Positions 32,386-44,542 of a DNA stretch of 64,000 nt are shown one piece after another. Position numbers and translations under genes: made by a program. Positions within the stretch are counted from its first letter, which is position 1. The number at the start of each line of letters is the position of its first letter. The notes under the pieces are model-generated. The model did no database searches. It saw nothing but the letters and a program-made list of their open reading frames with translations, and had not been told where the DNA came from. The DNA lies in contig NW_022881647.1 of assembly GCF_003369915.1 (NCBI RefSeq), forward strand, positions 186,001 through 250,000, given 5' to 3'. Source of the stretch: Drosophila miranda. Taxonomy: Eukaryota > Arthropoda > Insecta > Diptera > Drosophilidae.

Positions 32386-33089
32386 CCGCCAATTCAATTG
32401 CAGTTTTTTCGCAACAAATTTTAAATTTAATTAATTAACTAGAACGCTAATAAACAGTGGTAATAAACGTCATTGAATAAGTCTAACGTAAATGTGTGTA
32501 CTGCAGCGAATTATAGTCAAAACTGCGCTGCCATTCTCTTGGCCAAAGCAGCTTAAATTGTTTGATGCAAATTGCAGGAATACAAATACAGAAAAAAAAT
32601 AGGTGAAAAACTGCGTCCTACTGAAAAGTGAAAGTGCAGCAGGGGAGATACTGCGGATTGGCAGTGCAATATCTAGACCAAACAAGGCGCTGAATACTGA
32701 AAAAGAAATAGCAACTTATTATGTACAGACTTATGTACAACAATTATTATTACAACAATATTATTATGTACAACAATTTGATTTGGCGTTGAAATTCTCA
32801 CGGTGGTTGTTTTTGCCCCCAGAGCTTGCCTCTTGGTGTGTAAGTGATGAGAGTATACGTTACTGTGTGTGTGTGTGCTTGTGGCTCTGTGTGTTTGTGG
32901 GTTGCAAGTCAATATGAATGCGTTCATAAAAAGTGATTTCTGTGTGCTTTTTGCCCGAGGGTTGTTCGCCCGCCTCATCATGTGGTCCCCGCTTAATTGA
33001 TTGTTTCAGATAGCCAAGCTTCCCTGCATTGTTTTCCACCGCTCGCTTGTTCGCAGCCAAATTTCACCAAAGCTTCGGACTCGGGCATC
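32386..33089 (+). other. qkr54B 5' UTR with a 170-base intron
   Basis: A donor TGTG|GTAAGTGA-like site at 32840 and an acceptor GATTGTTTCAG ending at 33009 define a likely intron inside the leader. No coding sequence is seen before the ATG at 33090. Confidence 0.5.
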
Positions 33090-34651
33090 ATGACCGAAAA
33101 GTACGACGGTAATGGCGACTTCTCCCCGTACAATGATAACGAAAACGAGTACAGTGGCAAGCCGCGCAAAAGTACTGGAGGCGGTGGGCCCGGTGCCCAC
33201 AACGGTGACAGTTCCGCCCACGACCATCATGGAGGCGATGGCAATAGAAGTGTTCAGATAAACGAGAAGGCCAATGAGTACATACGCGACTGCATGGCCG
33301 AAAGGAATCGCATGGACCGAAAGTTTCCCATTGGCGAGAAGCTTTTTGATGGCGGTAAGTGCTCTTGAACTCCACCTCCCACTACCAGATTGATTGTCCA
33401 ACTAACATTGTGCATTGCGTCCGTCCCTCACAGAGATTGAAAAAGTCCAGACAACCGGGCGCATACCGTCGCGGGAGCAGAAGTACGCGGACATCTACCG
33501 GGAGAAGCCCCTTCGCATATCACAGCGCGTCCTAGTGCCAATCAGAGAGCATCCAAAGTTCAATTTTGTTGGCAAACTTCTGGGACCCAAGGGCAACTCG
33601 CTGCGCCGCCTGCAGGAGGAGACGCTCTGCAAGATGACAGTGCTGGGCCGTAATTCTATGCGGGATCGCGTCAAGGAGGAGGAACTGCGCAACTCTAAGG
33701 ATCCCAAATATGCGCACCTCAACAGTGACCTGCACGTGGAGATATCAACGATAGCCCCGCCAGCAGAGGCATATGCACGGATCGCCTATGCCATGGCCGA
33801 GCTGAGGAAGTATCTGATACCCGACAGCAACGACATCATACGCCAGGAGCAGCTGCGCGAGCTAATGGACAGCACCAGCCTCAATGACAATGACAACGCC
33901 AAGAGCGGCTACAAAAAGGCCCCCCACATGCCCAGTGGCAACAATCTGATGAGCGGAGGTTCCGGAGGTCCCACTAACACCCCTGGCGGTCCCAAAAACA
34001 CACCGCACCATAATTACAGGTATTATTATATCATAAAAAATAGATGTTCACTTTTTAATCGTTTTGCACTCTATTTTAGGGGCTCACAGCAGTCGTCGTT
34101 CAGCAAAAATGTGCTCGCCCCCAAGCAAAAGGTGATGTCCATACTGGAAAAGGCCAGAACGGCCATGGATGAGACATATGGGTGGGTCACAGTGCCTTTC
34201 TACCACAGATTTAGCGGATCGGTATTTAACCTGTTGCATTTCTTACAGAAGAGGCTATGGCGATGGCATTGGCTATGATCCACATCAGTCGTACGACAGC
34301 TACTCATATGGCTCACACGGCCACGGGCCGCCCACTAGTATACTGGGCGGTGTGGGCAGCATCAATAGCGGGTGCGGGCGTGGTGGTGGTCACTACGATA
34401 ACACAGATTATGAGCCGGAGTACGGTCGGCGGGACTACTATCAGCATTCACCAAGCTATACAGGTGAGCTGCCCTAAAAATTTCCACTGCGGAGAAACGC
34501 TTTAATGGGGCTTCCATTTATAGCAGGCGGGGGTGGCGGTGGCGGGGGAGGAGGCGGAGGCCATGGCTCTGGGGGCGGTGGCTCACAATCGAATGCAATT
34601 GGCAGCACTGGCCTCAGTTCCAACCACAATCGCAGCCATGCTAACAGGTGA
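33090..34651 (+). CDS. qkr54B: STAR/KH RNA-binding protein, quaking-related 54B
   Basis: Exons 33090-33354, 33434-34019, 34080-34181, 34249-34463 and 34524-34651, all with GT/AG ends and matching phases; 431 residues to the first stop. The N-terminus is acidic and Gly-rich. Qua1 starts at about residue 55 ([20 protein letters not shown]) and a maxi-KH at about 119-218 ([40 protein letters not shown]). Qua2 follows ([18 protein letters not shown]). The C-terminus is Gly/Tyr-rich ([12 protein letters not shown]), as in Sam68-type proteins. STAR proteins dimerise through Qua1 and regulate splicing and mRNA fate. The TGA at 34649 is followed by 85 more codons in the same frame, to TAG at 34904, with protein-like composition. 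The stop may be native, read through, or a mutation. Confidence 0.85.
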
Positions 34652-37239
34652 AACTTACTGGGCTATAGCAGTGCCGGCGGAGGTCGAGTGAGCGGCGCAA
34701 CAAGTGCCACCAATCCAGCATCAGCAAACCACAATTTGACGATGAAAGCCCCAACCCCAAGCAGCCATAACCACAGCAAGAACTTTACGCCAAGCCACGG
34801 AACTGAAGGCCAAAATGCGGAGAACAGCACTCCCAACTACTTTTACCACGCCAGTGGTAGCTCCAAGGTGAGCAAAAACTCTATGAGTAGACATGATGTC
34901 GACTAGAGATCTATGCTTTCAGCCAAATCAGCAGCAACTTCATCAGTTCCAACCAAAATTCCCACCGCAGCTATCAACCCACAACAACATGAATAACCAC
35001 AACCCAAATAAAAACACCACTGTTTGCAACAAAATCATGAACATCAACAACAATCATCATCAACAATCAACAACAACAACAATAATAATACCAGCAACAA
35101 CTTTCACCAGAGCAATAGCAACAACGATGTTTCGTTCTCAATATCCGCCTATATTCGTACACTCAACCAAATAGATTCCATGCCTGGCCAAAAGAGTGCC
35201 AATACCACCACAACCCATGCCAATGCCAATGCCTATACGAGAGCAATGCCAACCGTTGGCAACAGCAGCAAAACTCACACATTACACAGCAAAAATAACA
35301 ACAGAAACACCGCTACAAGCGCTACAGTGCCAGATATGCTATTAGTAAGGTATTGAAAAGAAATTTTAAAGAACAGAACAACATCACCAAGCAACCATTC
35401 AAAAGAGAACGAACTCCTTCATCCTTGCACACAATAAACCGAGTCAATGCAAATAGATGCGTCAATGTGATGCGATTTTAGCTTTCTTAGATTATTTGTA
35501 ATGTTTAATTCGTAATGATATATCCTGTTAGAATATGCCTAAAGCTATGATCATTGGTAAATCCAATAATCTATTTGCATTGATCGACAACAAGAACATC
35601 TCTCTAAATACAATTAATATTCTCTTACAGACCTGCTTATCCTTCTTCGCTACATATTGGTACATTTCCGTTCTTGCCAGTGCAGTTTTTCTGATTTCAA
35701 CAATACAACAACTATATCAACAACAACATCAACATCAACAACTACATCACAAATACTTTGTACACTTAAATGCATAAGATGATATAGGGATGACGAGGGA
35801 GAAATATTTACAAAATGGAAACATACAAAACATATACATACATCTATATATACTATACATATATATATATACATAAATATATAAATATATATATTGTCCG
35901 ATTTTTTATCTATATTTACAAGACATCTTCAAGATAATGGAAAGATTACTTAGAGCTACAATCGATACGGCAGTTGAATCAATAATTAGGTTCGCGGCCC
36001 AGCTCAAAGCTGGGATATTATAACAGACAAAGCAAATTCAACTGACGAAGCAAGACAAAGCTATGTATAGCGATAGCCCTGGGGCTGAGGGTCCGGTCGG
36101 GTGGGGTCGGGTCGGGTCGAGACAAAATCTATGAGATTAAATAACTAAATAAATATTAATATATACATATATACAATACATGAATATATGAAATAATTAC
36201 AGAGGGCACATTTGAAATCATAATTTTATTTATATATGCATATATATTTGACAAAAACTAACGATAAAGATAAAGATACGGATAAAGGTCAAGATAAAGA
36301 TAAAGAATATATATATAAACATACAAATTATAATATTTACATTATTAATTGAGATCGCCTAGACTTACGGTGAGGACACAAGCAAACAACAACAAGAAAC
36401 AAACGATAAAATACCTAAACGAATTTATGTAATACACGACATTTCAACATAAATTAAATATATCGAATACTAAAACGAATACAAATAACTAACGGAACAC
36501 ATGAATACACGTAAAATATGCGAATAGTTAAGTTATTCAGAGATTGTGAATACCAGGTCCATATACGGACAATGCTGCAAATGATTACTTTATTAAAACC
36601 CAAGATACGACAACAATAACAGAGTAAAAAGAATACTTAAAGCCAAACGTAAATCATAATGTAACGAAACCATAATGAATACTCGATTAATTTATACACA
36701 TATGCGAAATTAAAGTTAAACCGACAGCTAACTAATACGATATTATAACAATATTAAACTATGTATGTACTTAACCCGCGACACGGACAGGGCAAGCGGC
36801 GAGGAACCTATCCATTATGATAATTCTAACTTGAAGACAATGAAACGGTTAGCCCTTGCCCGCCGTCCCTTCAATTCAGATACCTGCGTACTGAATTTTC
36901 AATGTATGGAACTGTACCCTTACCCATTCATAAAAATTTATGATACTCGTTTCTATGGTCTCAATAGATGTCGCAGTAAAGAATCCCTTATCCAATCTGC
37001 AAATTTTCCAGGAAATCTTATGCTTACCTTTGATTCAAATTCATCTCCATCTGTAAAAAAGACTTTCTTTATCTTTTTCTATCATAATTTATATAAATAT
37101 AGTGGTTTATTTGTTGTTTTTCGCTCATTTTTATATTGCTTCACAATAATTGACTAGAGTAAACAGCTTAGGATTATGCGGATCCCAGGGTGACACACCC
37201 CGCAGCTCGGGAGTGATCATCCCCTAGGTTCCCTCTCGT
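34652..37239 (+). other. qkr54B 3' region
   Basis: It first contains the in-frame open tail to 34906, then Asn/Gln-codon-rich CAA repeats (34920-35110 and 35700-35740). Long AT-rich sequence follows, with GATAAA tandem repeats (36262-36305), a GGGTC repeat (about 36095-36118) and several AATAAA signals (first near 35433). An open frame at 36765-37157 has no recognisable domain. I see no second gene. Confidence 0.5.
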
Positions 37240-37302
37240 TTTATTTGCAGTGAGATCGCAGCAAAGTGACTAGAATGAGGTGCGGAGGCCCGGTTCTCTC
37301 GG

Positions 37303-37869
37303 TTAGGCGTGCAGAAGGCCATCGCTCTGGCCGACTAGCTTTCCGAGGAGCGTCTGGTACAGCGGCGACTCGGTGGGGATGCCCTCGCTCTGCAGGAAGA
37401 GGAGAGTCTCTCGGGCGCACATGGCGAAACCAAGGGCTTCGGCCTGGCTGCGCTGGCCAGGAGTGGGTGGTGCGAATTGGGCAGCCACCTCAGCGTCCAG
37501 GTTGTCATCGTCTAAGCTCTCTGCTTCCTGGTCATCCTCCTCCTCGTCAGCCACCGCCGCTTGGTAGCCATCGCGCTCGTCCAGGTCCTGCTCGAAGGCA
37601 TCCAGCTCCGACTGCAGCTCCATGATCTTCTGCAGGGCCTCGAGCAGAATTCTGTTGGGGGAATCTTCCTCGGATCCCTCTGCTGGCTGCTCGGCAGGTG
37701 GGGTCAATGGTCGGTGGCGCTTCTCCGGTCCTCCTTGCTCTTCTGCCTCTTCCTGATGTTGTGGATGCTGCTGCTGTTGCTGTTGTAGGCGCTCCTCCGG
37801 CTGCTGCTCGTGCTCTCTTCTGCTGTGCTGATCCGCACGCTTGCGCTTCATGATCAGCTTGCCCGACAT
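37303..37869 (-). CDS. Acidic Gln-rich protein of unknown function (188 aa)
   Basis: ATG at 37869 opens MSGKLIMKRKRADQHSRREH and runs to TAA at 37303-37305 without intron or lesion. In order: a basic N-terminus with KRKR (likely NLS), a Gln/Glu-rich tract (about 25-55), a helix LLEALQKIMELQSELDAFEQDL (about 88-110, coiled-coil-like), a strongly acidic stretch EEEDDQEAESLDDD, and a compact C-terminus GFAMCARETLLFLQSEGIPT that looks folded and is probably the conserved part. A poly(A) signal lies 60 bases past the stop (37240-37245, reverse). I do not recognise the family; a nuclear protein is likely. Codon use is GC-rich like other host exons. Uninterrupted frame, NLS, poly(A) signal and spacing all support a real gene. 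Confidence 0.7.
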   Translation of the reverse strand: MSGKLIMKRKRADQHSRREHEQQPEERLQQQQQQHPQHQEEAEEQGGPEKRHRPLTPPAEQPAEGSEEDSPNRILLEALQKIMELQSELDAFEQDLDERDGYQAAVADEEEDDQEAESLDDDNLDAEVAAQFAPPTPGQRSQAEALGFAMCARETLLFLQSEGIPTESPLYQTLLGKLVGQSDGLLHA

Positions 37870-38654
37870 GGCTGGCGAAGGGTTAGATAGATACTCTGGC
37901 TTCGATCTGGGATGGGTTGGGAAGGGATTCGACTGTCCGCGGCACAACCTTCGTTTAGCTGGCGATCGCAACGACTGACAACTGCTCCGATCCGAATGCA
38001 CCCCGACAACCAACTGGCAACTGGCGACTGGCAAGGGGCAACTCCAACCCCAAGTGCCACAGGAACCAGAGATAGCATAGCGGAGTGGCAGGGCGGCGCG
38101 GTGGCATTAGGGGATGTGACGACGACCCAAAGAAATTAAAAGCAAAGTCCAACAACAACAGCAGGAAAAAATTGTTGCAGCTGTTTGAATTGCTGCTGCC
38201 GCTGCCGCTGCGGCAGCTGAAGCGGGAAGGCAACAGGATACAGGCCAGGAGCAGCGGCTGGAGCAGGAGCAGCAGCAGCGGCAGGATATTGCAACAACCC
38301 CTGGCAAGCTACTCTATGGCTGCAGCCGCCACAGCAGACGCAGCAGCGCAGTGGCAACAGCCTGGCTCTCGCTTCCTCTACTTCTACCACCATTCCATTT
38401 GCAGCTGGCACGCTTCACATTCAGCTCTTCGATTTTCGTTGCCCCGAGGACTGCGCCGAATGTCGACGATTCGTGAGTTTGACCTGCCATTTCAATGATA
38501 AGTGCACACCTATACCTATGTGTGTGCACTGAGAGAAATAAGGGGTAGCAGCACCTAGGTTTTTCAGTTGCCATGGCAATTAAATATCAATCAAATCTTG
38601 TTTACTTTTGCCAACCAACGAAACTCTTGCTTTATTGTTGCTATATGAGCCACA
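37870..38654. other. 5' flank of the acidic gene, up to the LTR element
   Basis: The frame is open for some distance upstream of the ATG, and CAG/GCTGC repeats cover 38170-38350. A promoter is expected here, but no core motif is clear. The host sequence ends at the TATA target site 38655-38658. Confidence 0.4.
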
Positions 38655-38658
38655 TATA

Positions 38659-39167
38659 AGTTAATTTTATCCTTATTCGAAGGACAAAATAAAAGATTAT
38701 TTTGATTCTGTTCACTTTAGCGAAGTGCTTTTATTGAATATCAGAATGTGACTGCTTAAATCTAGAATTATAATTCTTAAAGAAACCTATCGATGAACGC
38801 GGCAGAGGAACTTCGGCAGAGGCCGAATTGTTGGGGTCTTCAGATGTTGGTCGATGTTGGGGGTGAAGAACAGCGGAGTCATCAAAAATGCATTGTCGAC
38901 ATTATCGCAGTCGCGACGTCGAAGACGGGGTGGGGGCGATGGTTTCTCGTGAAGTGCTGACTTGAAGTGGAGCGCATAAGCACTTCCAGAAATACAATGT
39001 TTCGGTTCTTGTTTTAGGCAGGAAATGGTTTTTACTTTTTGTGTAAATTGTGACAGAATTCTTGCGCATTGTTATTACAATTGGGTAATAAACTATTGGG
39101 CAAGAATTTTTATACTTTTTTCTATTTTAATTGGATATAAGAGTATTGAACTCTTAGGGTGTTAACT
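38659..39167 (-). repeat. 3' LTR (509 bases)
   Basis: It is identical by eye to the other LTR apart from two substitutions near its right end (about 39123 and 39136) and a 71-base deletion after GGGGTCTTCAGA (about 38843). On the minus strand it follows the polypurine tract AAGAGGGGAAG (39168-39178). Confidence 0.95.
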
Positions 39168-39203
39168 CTTCCCCTCTTATTTCATTTGTCCTCAAATGAA
39201 TTT

Positions 39204-41905
39204 TTAGAAATATGGTATGTTATTAAATTCAAGATTTTGTTTTGTGTTTGTTGGTATCTTTGTATCGGTTTTGATTTTGATGTCTGGTATTTCTGGAGGA
39301 ATGTTGAGTATCACTTTTTGTGGTTTTCGACACACATGTGATATTTTGATATTTTGTATGGCAAATGTAAATAGCGTAATAAGAGTCATACTTTTTATTG
39401 AGGAGTGAGTTTGAAGGAAGTTTAAGTGTTTCGTATTGTTGATGTGAACTTCATCGAGTGCTTTGAAAGAAAGTATTTTTATGCGTTTTCCTTGCAATGG
39501 GCCTACTTGTACCATTGGATTTTGTGGTTTGGTTATAGTTTTGTGAATGTTTGTAAATTTCTTTTCGTTAATGTTTATTGTATCATTCCAGTACTTTAGT
39601 AAGTACGTGCCCCTTAGTTTTTCATAGCCGTTTTGCCATATTATTGTTCCGTTGAAGTTATTTAGGAGGAGTGAGTCGGAATCTATTTCTTCTATAGGTT
39701 CGATGTGTTCTGCATTGCTGTAGTTACACGAGGAATCTTTCCCTATCAATAATCTACTAATACAGTTATCGTGGTTTAAGTTGATTACATTATTTGTTTT
39801 GCAAATTTTTACGTTATTGTAGTCTTTACATGGTTTATTAATTCCGTAAGTGTTCAATTCATTAATAAATATTTCTTGGAAAGGTAAATTAACAATGAGG
39901 TTTTTTCGGACGACCGGTCGAATAATGATATCTTTATAGGTTTCTTTTTCTAACTTAGGGATCTTAATAATATAGAGTAATGTGTTTTTATTATATAAAA
40001 TTGAGACGTCTGCAAACTCAAGCATTTCTTCTATTGAATTGAGTGGGGTTAGTATTTCCTTAAAGTTTTCTTTAATTGTCTCTATTTCGTTTTCGTTAAG
40101 AAGGAATGTGTTGACTATATTTATTTTTGCCATTGAATTGCATATTTTACATTGATTAGTTCTTCTTTTATAAGTCGGGTTTGAATTTGTAGACTAATGG
40201 CTATTTCGTTGCTGAATGAATTGTCTTTTTTTATTGTATTCAAGAGTCTATTGTTTATTTCTGTGAGTTTGTTTATTCGTTTCTCAAATTGTGTATTTAT
40301 TACTATTTGCTTATTATAATTTGAAATTATATCATTAAGATTATTTTGGATCATATTTAGGTCATCATGATCGGGACTTCCGGCTATATATTTCCATGCC
40401 GTGCCGATCATATCTATAGATCTACTGTGTCGAGTGGGTGTAAGTGTATTTAATATAAGGTAAGTTTGGTTTATTTCATGGTCCAAGGTATTATAAAAAT
40501 CATTATTTTTATACCCGATACTCAACATGAGTATTGGGGTATATTAGATTTGTGGTAAAAGTGGATGTGTGTAACGTCCAGAAGGAATCGTTTCCGACCC
40601 CATAAAGTATATATATTCTTGATCAGCATCAATAGCCGAGTCGATTGAGCCCTGTCTGTCTGTCCGTCTGTGCGTCCGTCCGTCCGTCCGTCCGTCCCCT
40701 TCAGCGCCTAGTGCTCAAAGACTATAAGAGCTAGAGCAACGATGTTTTGGATCCAGACTTCTGTGATATGTCACTGCTACAAAAATATTTCAAAACTTCG
40801 CCCCGCCCACTTCCGCCCCCACAAAGGACGAAAATCTGTGGCATCCGCATTTTTAAAGATACGATAAAACCAAAAACGCAGAATCGGTGAGGATGACCAT
40901 ATCTTCTACAGTGCAAAATCTGAACCAGATCGAATAATGATTATAGCCAGAATCAAGAAAACAATTTCATTCTTTCTCGCTCTGTCTCTCTCTAACACAC
41001 AGGTTTCATGGTCGGTTTTGTCAATTGCAAAATATGAGTTCAAGGATCTCAGAACCTATAAGAGTCAGAGCAACCAAATTTGATATCCACACTCCTGTGA
41101 TATCGGACCTTGACCGTTTCGTGTCCAAATTTCGCCACACCCCCTTCCGCCCCCGCAAAGGACGAAAATCTGGGGCATCCACAAATCTCAGAGACTATTA
41201 AGGCTAGAGTAACCAAATTTGGTATCCGCACTTCTGTTAGATCTCACTATAAAACGTATATCTCAGAATTTCGCCCCACCCCCTTCCTCCCCCACAAAGG
41301 ACGAAAATCTGTTGCATCCACAATATTGCACATTCGAGAAAACTAAAAACGCAGAATCATAGATAACCACCATATCTATCAGATTGCTGAATCTGGATCA
41401 GATCAGATAATTTTTATAGCCAAAAGGAACAAATCAATTTGCACTGGCTACGCAGCCCCCGACGTCACGCTCAGACTGATTTTCTGTCTCTGTCGCACGC
41501 ACTCTTAGTCGTGTCGTTTAATATTAGCGGCGTCTGCCGGAGGAGAGCCGTACTGACTTAGTATCGGGTATAAATTTAGAGTTGCGGTCTCCGCAGCAAC
41601 TCACAACGTTCCCCCTCGTTTAGTTCTTTTTCTATGTACCAAGGAGTTTGGTCTAGAGTTTGTTTTATTAGTGTTAAATCTATGACATGAATTAGTTTTG
41701 TATGTTCTGAGGTTAGTTTGCCTGTTTTAGTATGAATGGTTAAAACATGGCTATCGGTATAGTTGGTTATTTCGATAGATCCAGCTACTAATTGTAGGAG
41801 GAGTAATGATGTTATCAATCTGGAAGAGAATGAAGAATATCGTAAAAAAATTGTATTTTCGGGTATTTTCCGATTCGTGGTGCTATAATCGGATGGAACC
41901 CGCAA
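39204..41905 (-). pseudogene. env gene of the LTR element, split by DINE-1
   Basis: The envelope-like glycoprotein of an errantivirus-type element. The N-terminus with a hydrophobic signal segment (around 41830-41780) lies right of a DINE-1 insertion (40506-41622). The remainder continues at 40528-40121, including an RxxR-type cleavage site followed by a glycine-containing hydrophobic stretch (about 40430-40400), and then in another frame at 40133-39204, which ends with a membrane-anchor-like segment. Lesions: the DINE-1 insertion and a frame change at about 40125. No functional envelope can be made from it. Confidence 0.75.
40506..41622 (+). mobile_element. DINE-1/INE-1-type repeat, copy 3, inside env
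   Basis: It begins TTTTTATACCCGATACTCAA and ends CGTTCCCCCTCGTTT, both ends complete. The GTCY tract is at about 40652-40698. It belongs to the same sequence subfamily as copies 1, 2 and 6 (middle block AGGTTTCATGGTCGGTTTTG). Confidence 0.9.
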
Positions 41906-41949
41906 TCGGATAAATCTTTTAGTTTTGGGTGAAGTTATTTCATATAATA

Positions 41950-42290
41950 TAACCTTTAGTCATTGTAATACGGACGGGGGCGGGGGCAGGGGCATTTTGT
42001 GTAATTGTCCGCTGATGTTGTTGCTGGTTTGATTGTTGGTGATGATGGGGATGGTTTTGAATTTGGGGGATATGGGATTTGCTTGCCTGTTGGTTGGTAC
42101 TTTCCCGGAGTCGTCGTTTGGCCGATGCATGATTGGCATCCAAATTGTCGTCGTCATCGTCGTCATCAAACTCAACAACCATGACATCACTGTCATCATC
42201 ATCGTCATCATCATCAACCTCAGCGCGGACGCGCTTCAGTGGCGAACGGGCCGCTGCAGCAGAGGTGGATGGGACAGTTATTAACTTTTT
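41950..42290 (-). other. Host-like acidic nuclear-protein segment captured between pol and env
   Basis: On the minus strand a frame is open for about 110 codons with no ATG-initiated gene of the retroelement expected here. Composition: a Ser/Ala lead, SPLKRVR (NLS-like), a run of 8 Asp, SDVMVVEF, six more Asp, AKRRLREST, then His/Gln-rich and Pro/Ala-rich tracts, stopping soon after. Codons and GC content resemble host nuclear-factor exons, not the A/T-rich element around it. Related elements pass almost directly from integrase to env. I read it as a transduced host exon; the donor gene is not recognised. Confidence 0.55.
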
Positions 42291-42365
42291 ATGTTACTTT
42301 TGTGAACAATTTTTCCTGACACAGTTTTAATTGTAGTGTTATTGTCTTCTTTTACTGTTTCTTTT

Positions 42366-43283
42366 TTAAATCTTGGAGACAATTTTGATCCTAACCGTGT
42401 GTTTATTTTTACGAATATTTCTTGACCTGGTGAGTATAGTATTATCGGTTTTTTTTTTCTTGTTGTGATTTTTCAAATCCGAGTCCTGTTTGTTTTTAAG
42501 TTTGTCAATATTATTTTGTCGGCTTATTTCGTATTGGTCAGGATTTGTTGTTACGTTTCTACCAAAGAATACTTCTAACGGTTTTCTGTTGGTTTCTGAG
42601 TGTATCGAGAAATTGTACTCGTAAATGGCCTGATTCAGTAATTCTTGAAATGTGCTATAGATTCCTTTACTTTTTAAACACCGCATTATTTCTGAGAGGG
42701 TTGAATGGAATCTTTCTACCTGTCCATTTACTGAGCTTTTGTAGGGTGGAGCTGTAAATATCTGAATTCCCAATTGGTCTTTCATCATAAACGTTATGGA
42801 AGCTGAATTTAAGGATTTTTCATTGTCAATTACTACATTTTTTGGTACGCCGAAATAAAACAGAATATCATGCAGGGATGGTTTTATATCTTCGATGGAT
42901 TTGGATTTGATGATTCTTCCTTGGGCTAATTTGGAAAATTTGTCTATTGCTGTCAAAACTAAATTTCTTTCTGTGGAATAAATATCAATGTGAATAGTGT
43001 GACCTGGGTATTGTGGTATTGGTGTTTCCACGGTTTCGGGATTAGTGGGGTGTCTGTCGTATTTTACTGCCTTACAAATCTGACACTGCTTTACTATAGT
43101 GGAAATTTTCTGTTTCATTTTTGGAAAATAGAATTTTTCGATGAGTTGTTTTTGATTTTCTACGGCATTCCTGTGGGCCCTGTTGTGAACTTTTAAGATC
43201 TCTTCTTCTTGTTGGCTTTCGTTACTTAGATCTTCTACTCTACTTTGTGTGAATCTAACTTTGTATTGGAAGAAATTTGATGG
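42366..43283 (-). pseudogene. Integrase of the LTR element
   Basis: The N-terminal HHCC zinc region (about 43210-43070, VHNRAHRNA..., CQIC) leads into the DDE core: HIDIYSTE, VIDNEKSLNSAS and SVNGQVERFHS. A basic C-terminal tail follows to the stop at 42366. A TAG at 43284-43286 separates it in frame from the RNase H part, so the polyprotein would end before integrase. The core itself is open. Confidence 0.85.
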
Positions 43284-44542
43284 CTATATTTTTTGTATTT
43301 GTCCCACAATATGTTCGGTTGTTTGAATTCCATTAATAACGGAGGGGTTAAGGTATTTTTTTAATATTTGTAATAAATCAGCTTCGGTGAATGTGTTTTG
43401 TGTAATTTCATGTCGATGAAATGTTGGAAATGGTATACTAAATTTGTAATTATTTTCGTTTCCTGGAATAATAAAGATTTGGTTTTTAAAAGCATTTATT
43501 GGTATTTCCATACTATGAATTAACCTTTCGGAGGAACTTTGGCTACTATGTTGTGTCGTGATGGAGTTTATGTCCTTGATTCTGGACAAAGAGTCAGCTA
43601 CTACATTGGCTTTTCCTGGTTTGTAGATTAGCTGATAGTCGTACTCTTCCAAAAATGTTCTCCATCGTTTTATTCTCGCGTTTCCATTCCAATCGCTCAT
43701 GGAATGGGTTAAGGGTTGATGGTCGGTGTAAATTTTTACCTTTGCTCCCCATAGAGATAATTTCTCAAAGACTTCAATGACCATATTATTGCTAGCATTT
43801 CTTTTTCGTTTGCTGCATAATTTTCTTCGGCTTTCGAAAGGGTTCGGGAAATGAAGGATATTGGTTTGTCATTTTGAGCAAGAACTGCTCCTAATGCGAA
43901 ATTTGAGGCATCTGTTGTGAGTTGAAACTCTTTATTGAAATCTGGGTATTGTAAAATGACTTCTGTCGAAATGAGGGTGTTCTTGAGTTTTTTGAAAGCT
44001 TCCATTGCCTCTGGGTCAAGGTGAATGATTTTTTTGCTCGAATTGTTTTTAGATACGCGGCCATCTTCCCCTCTTAATAATGAGGTAAGTGGTTTGGCTA
44101 GCATTGCATAGTCCTTTATGAATCTTCTATAGTAACCGGACAATCCTAGGAAGGATCTGAGATCCTTTAATGTTTTCGGACAAGGATACTTGGAAATGGC
44201 TTCCACCTTTGCAGGATTGGTTTCTATGCCTCTATCGGAAATAATAAATCCTAAAAACTCTACTTTATTTTTAAAGAACTCGCATTTGTCGAGCTGGCAT
44301 TTAATATTGGCTTGTTCAAGGGTATCGAATATGGTCGCGAGATTGTTAGCATGTGTTTTTTCATCTTTCCCAAAAATAATTATGTCGTCAATATAAATAT
44401 AGCAGATTTCACCAATAAGTGGTCGTAGGATATCGTCAAGGGTGCGTTGGAATATTGCCGGTGCATTTTTTAGTCCAAAGGGGAGACGTGTGAATTCGTA
44501 TTTACCGTTGTTGATGGAGAATGCAGTTTTTTCGATATCTGA
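43284..44542 (-). pseudogene. RT (second half) and RNase H of the LTR element
   Basis: From the border of DINE-1 copy 4: the palm with LPFGLKNAPAIFQRTL and CYIYIDDIIIFG (catalytic YIDD), the connection domain (SKYPCPKTLKDLRSFLGLSG), and RNase H (FQLTTDASNFALGAVLAQ, SKAEENYAANEKEMLAI, IYTDHQPLTH, ANVVADSLSR). A frame change lies near 43745 between LKSLRNYLYG and AKVKIYTD. Confidence 0.85.

Noticed and set aside
33006-33401. Antisense frames opposite the first coding exon of qkr54B
   Set aside because: The sense strand has ATG, splice sites and the STAR domain; the antisense has none of these.
36765-37157. 130-codon open frame in the 3' region of qkr54B
   Set aside because: It is Phe/Tyr/Leu-rich in AT-rich sequence, with no domain, no splice or promoter context and no similarity I can name.
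37955-38411. Several overlapping Ala/Cys/Leu-rich frames upstream of the acidic gene
   Set aside because: They are produced by CAG/GCTGC repeats in all frames; probably untranslated leader or promoter.
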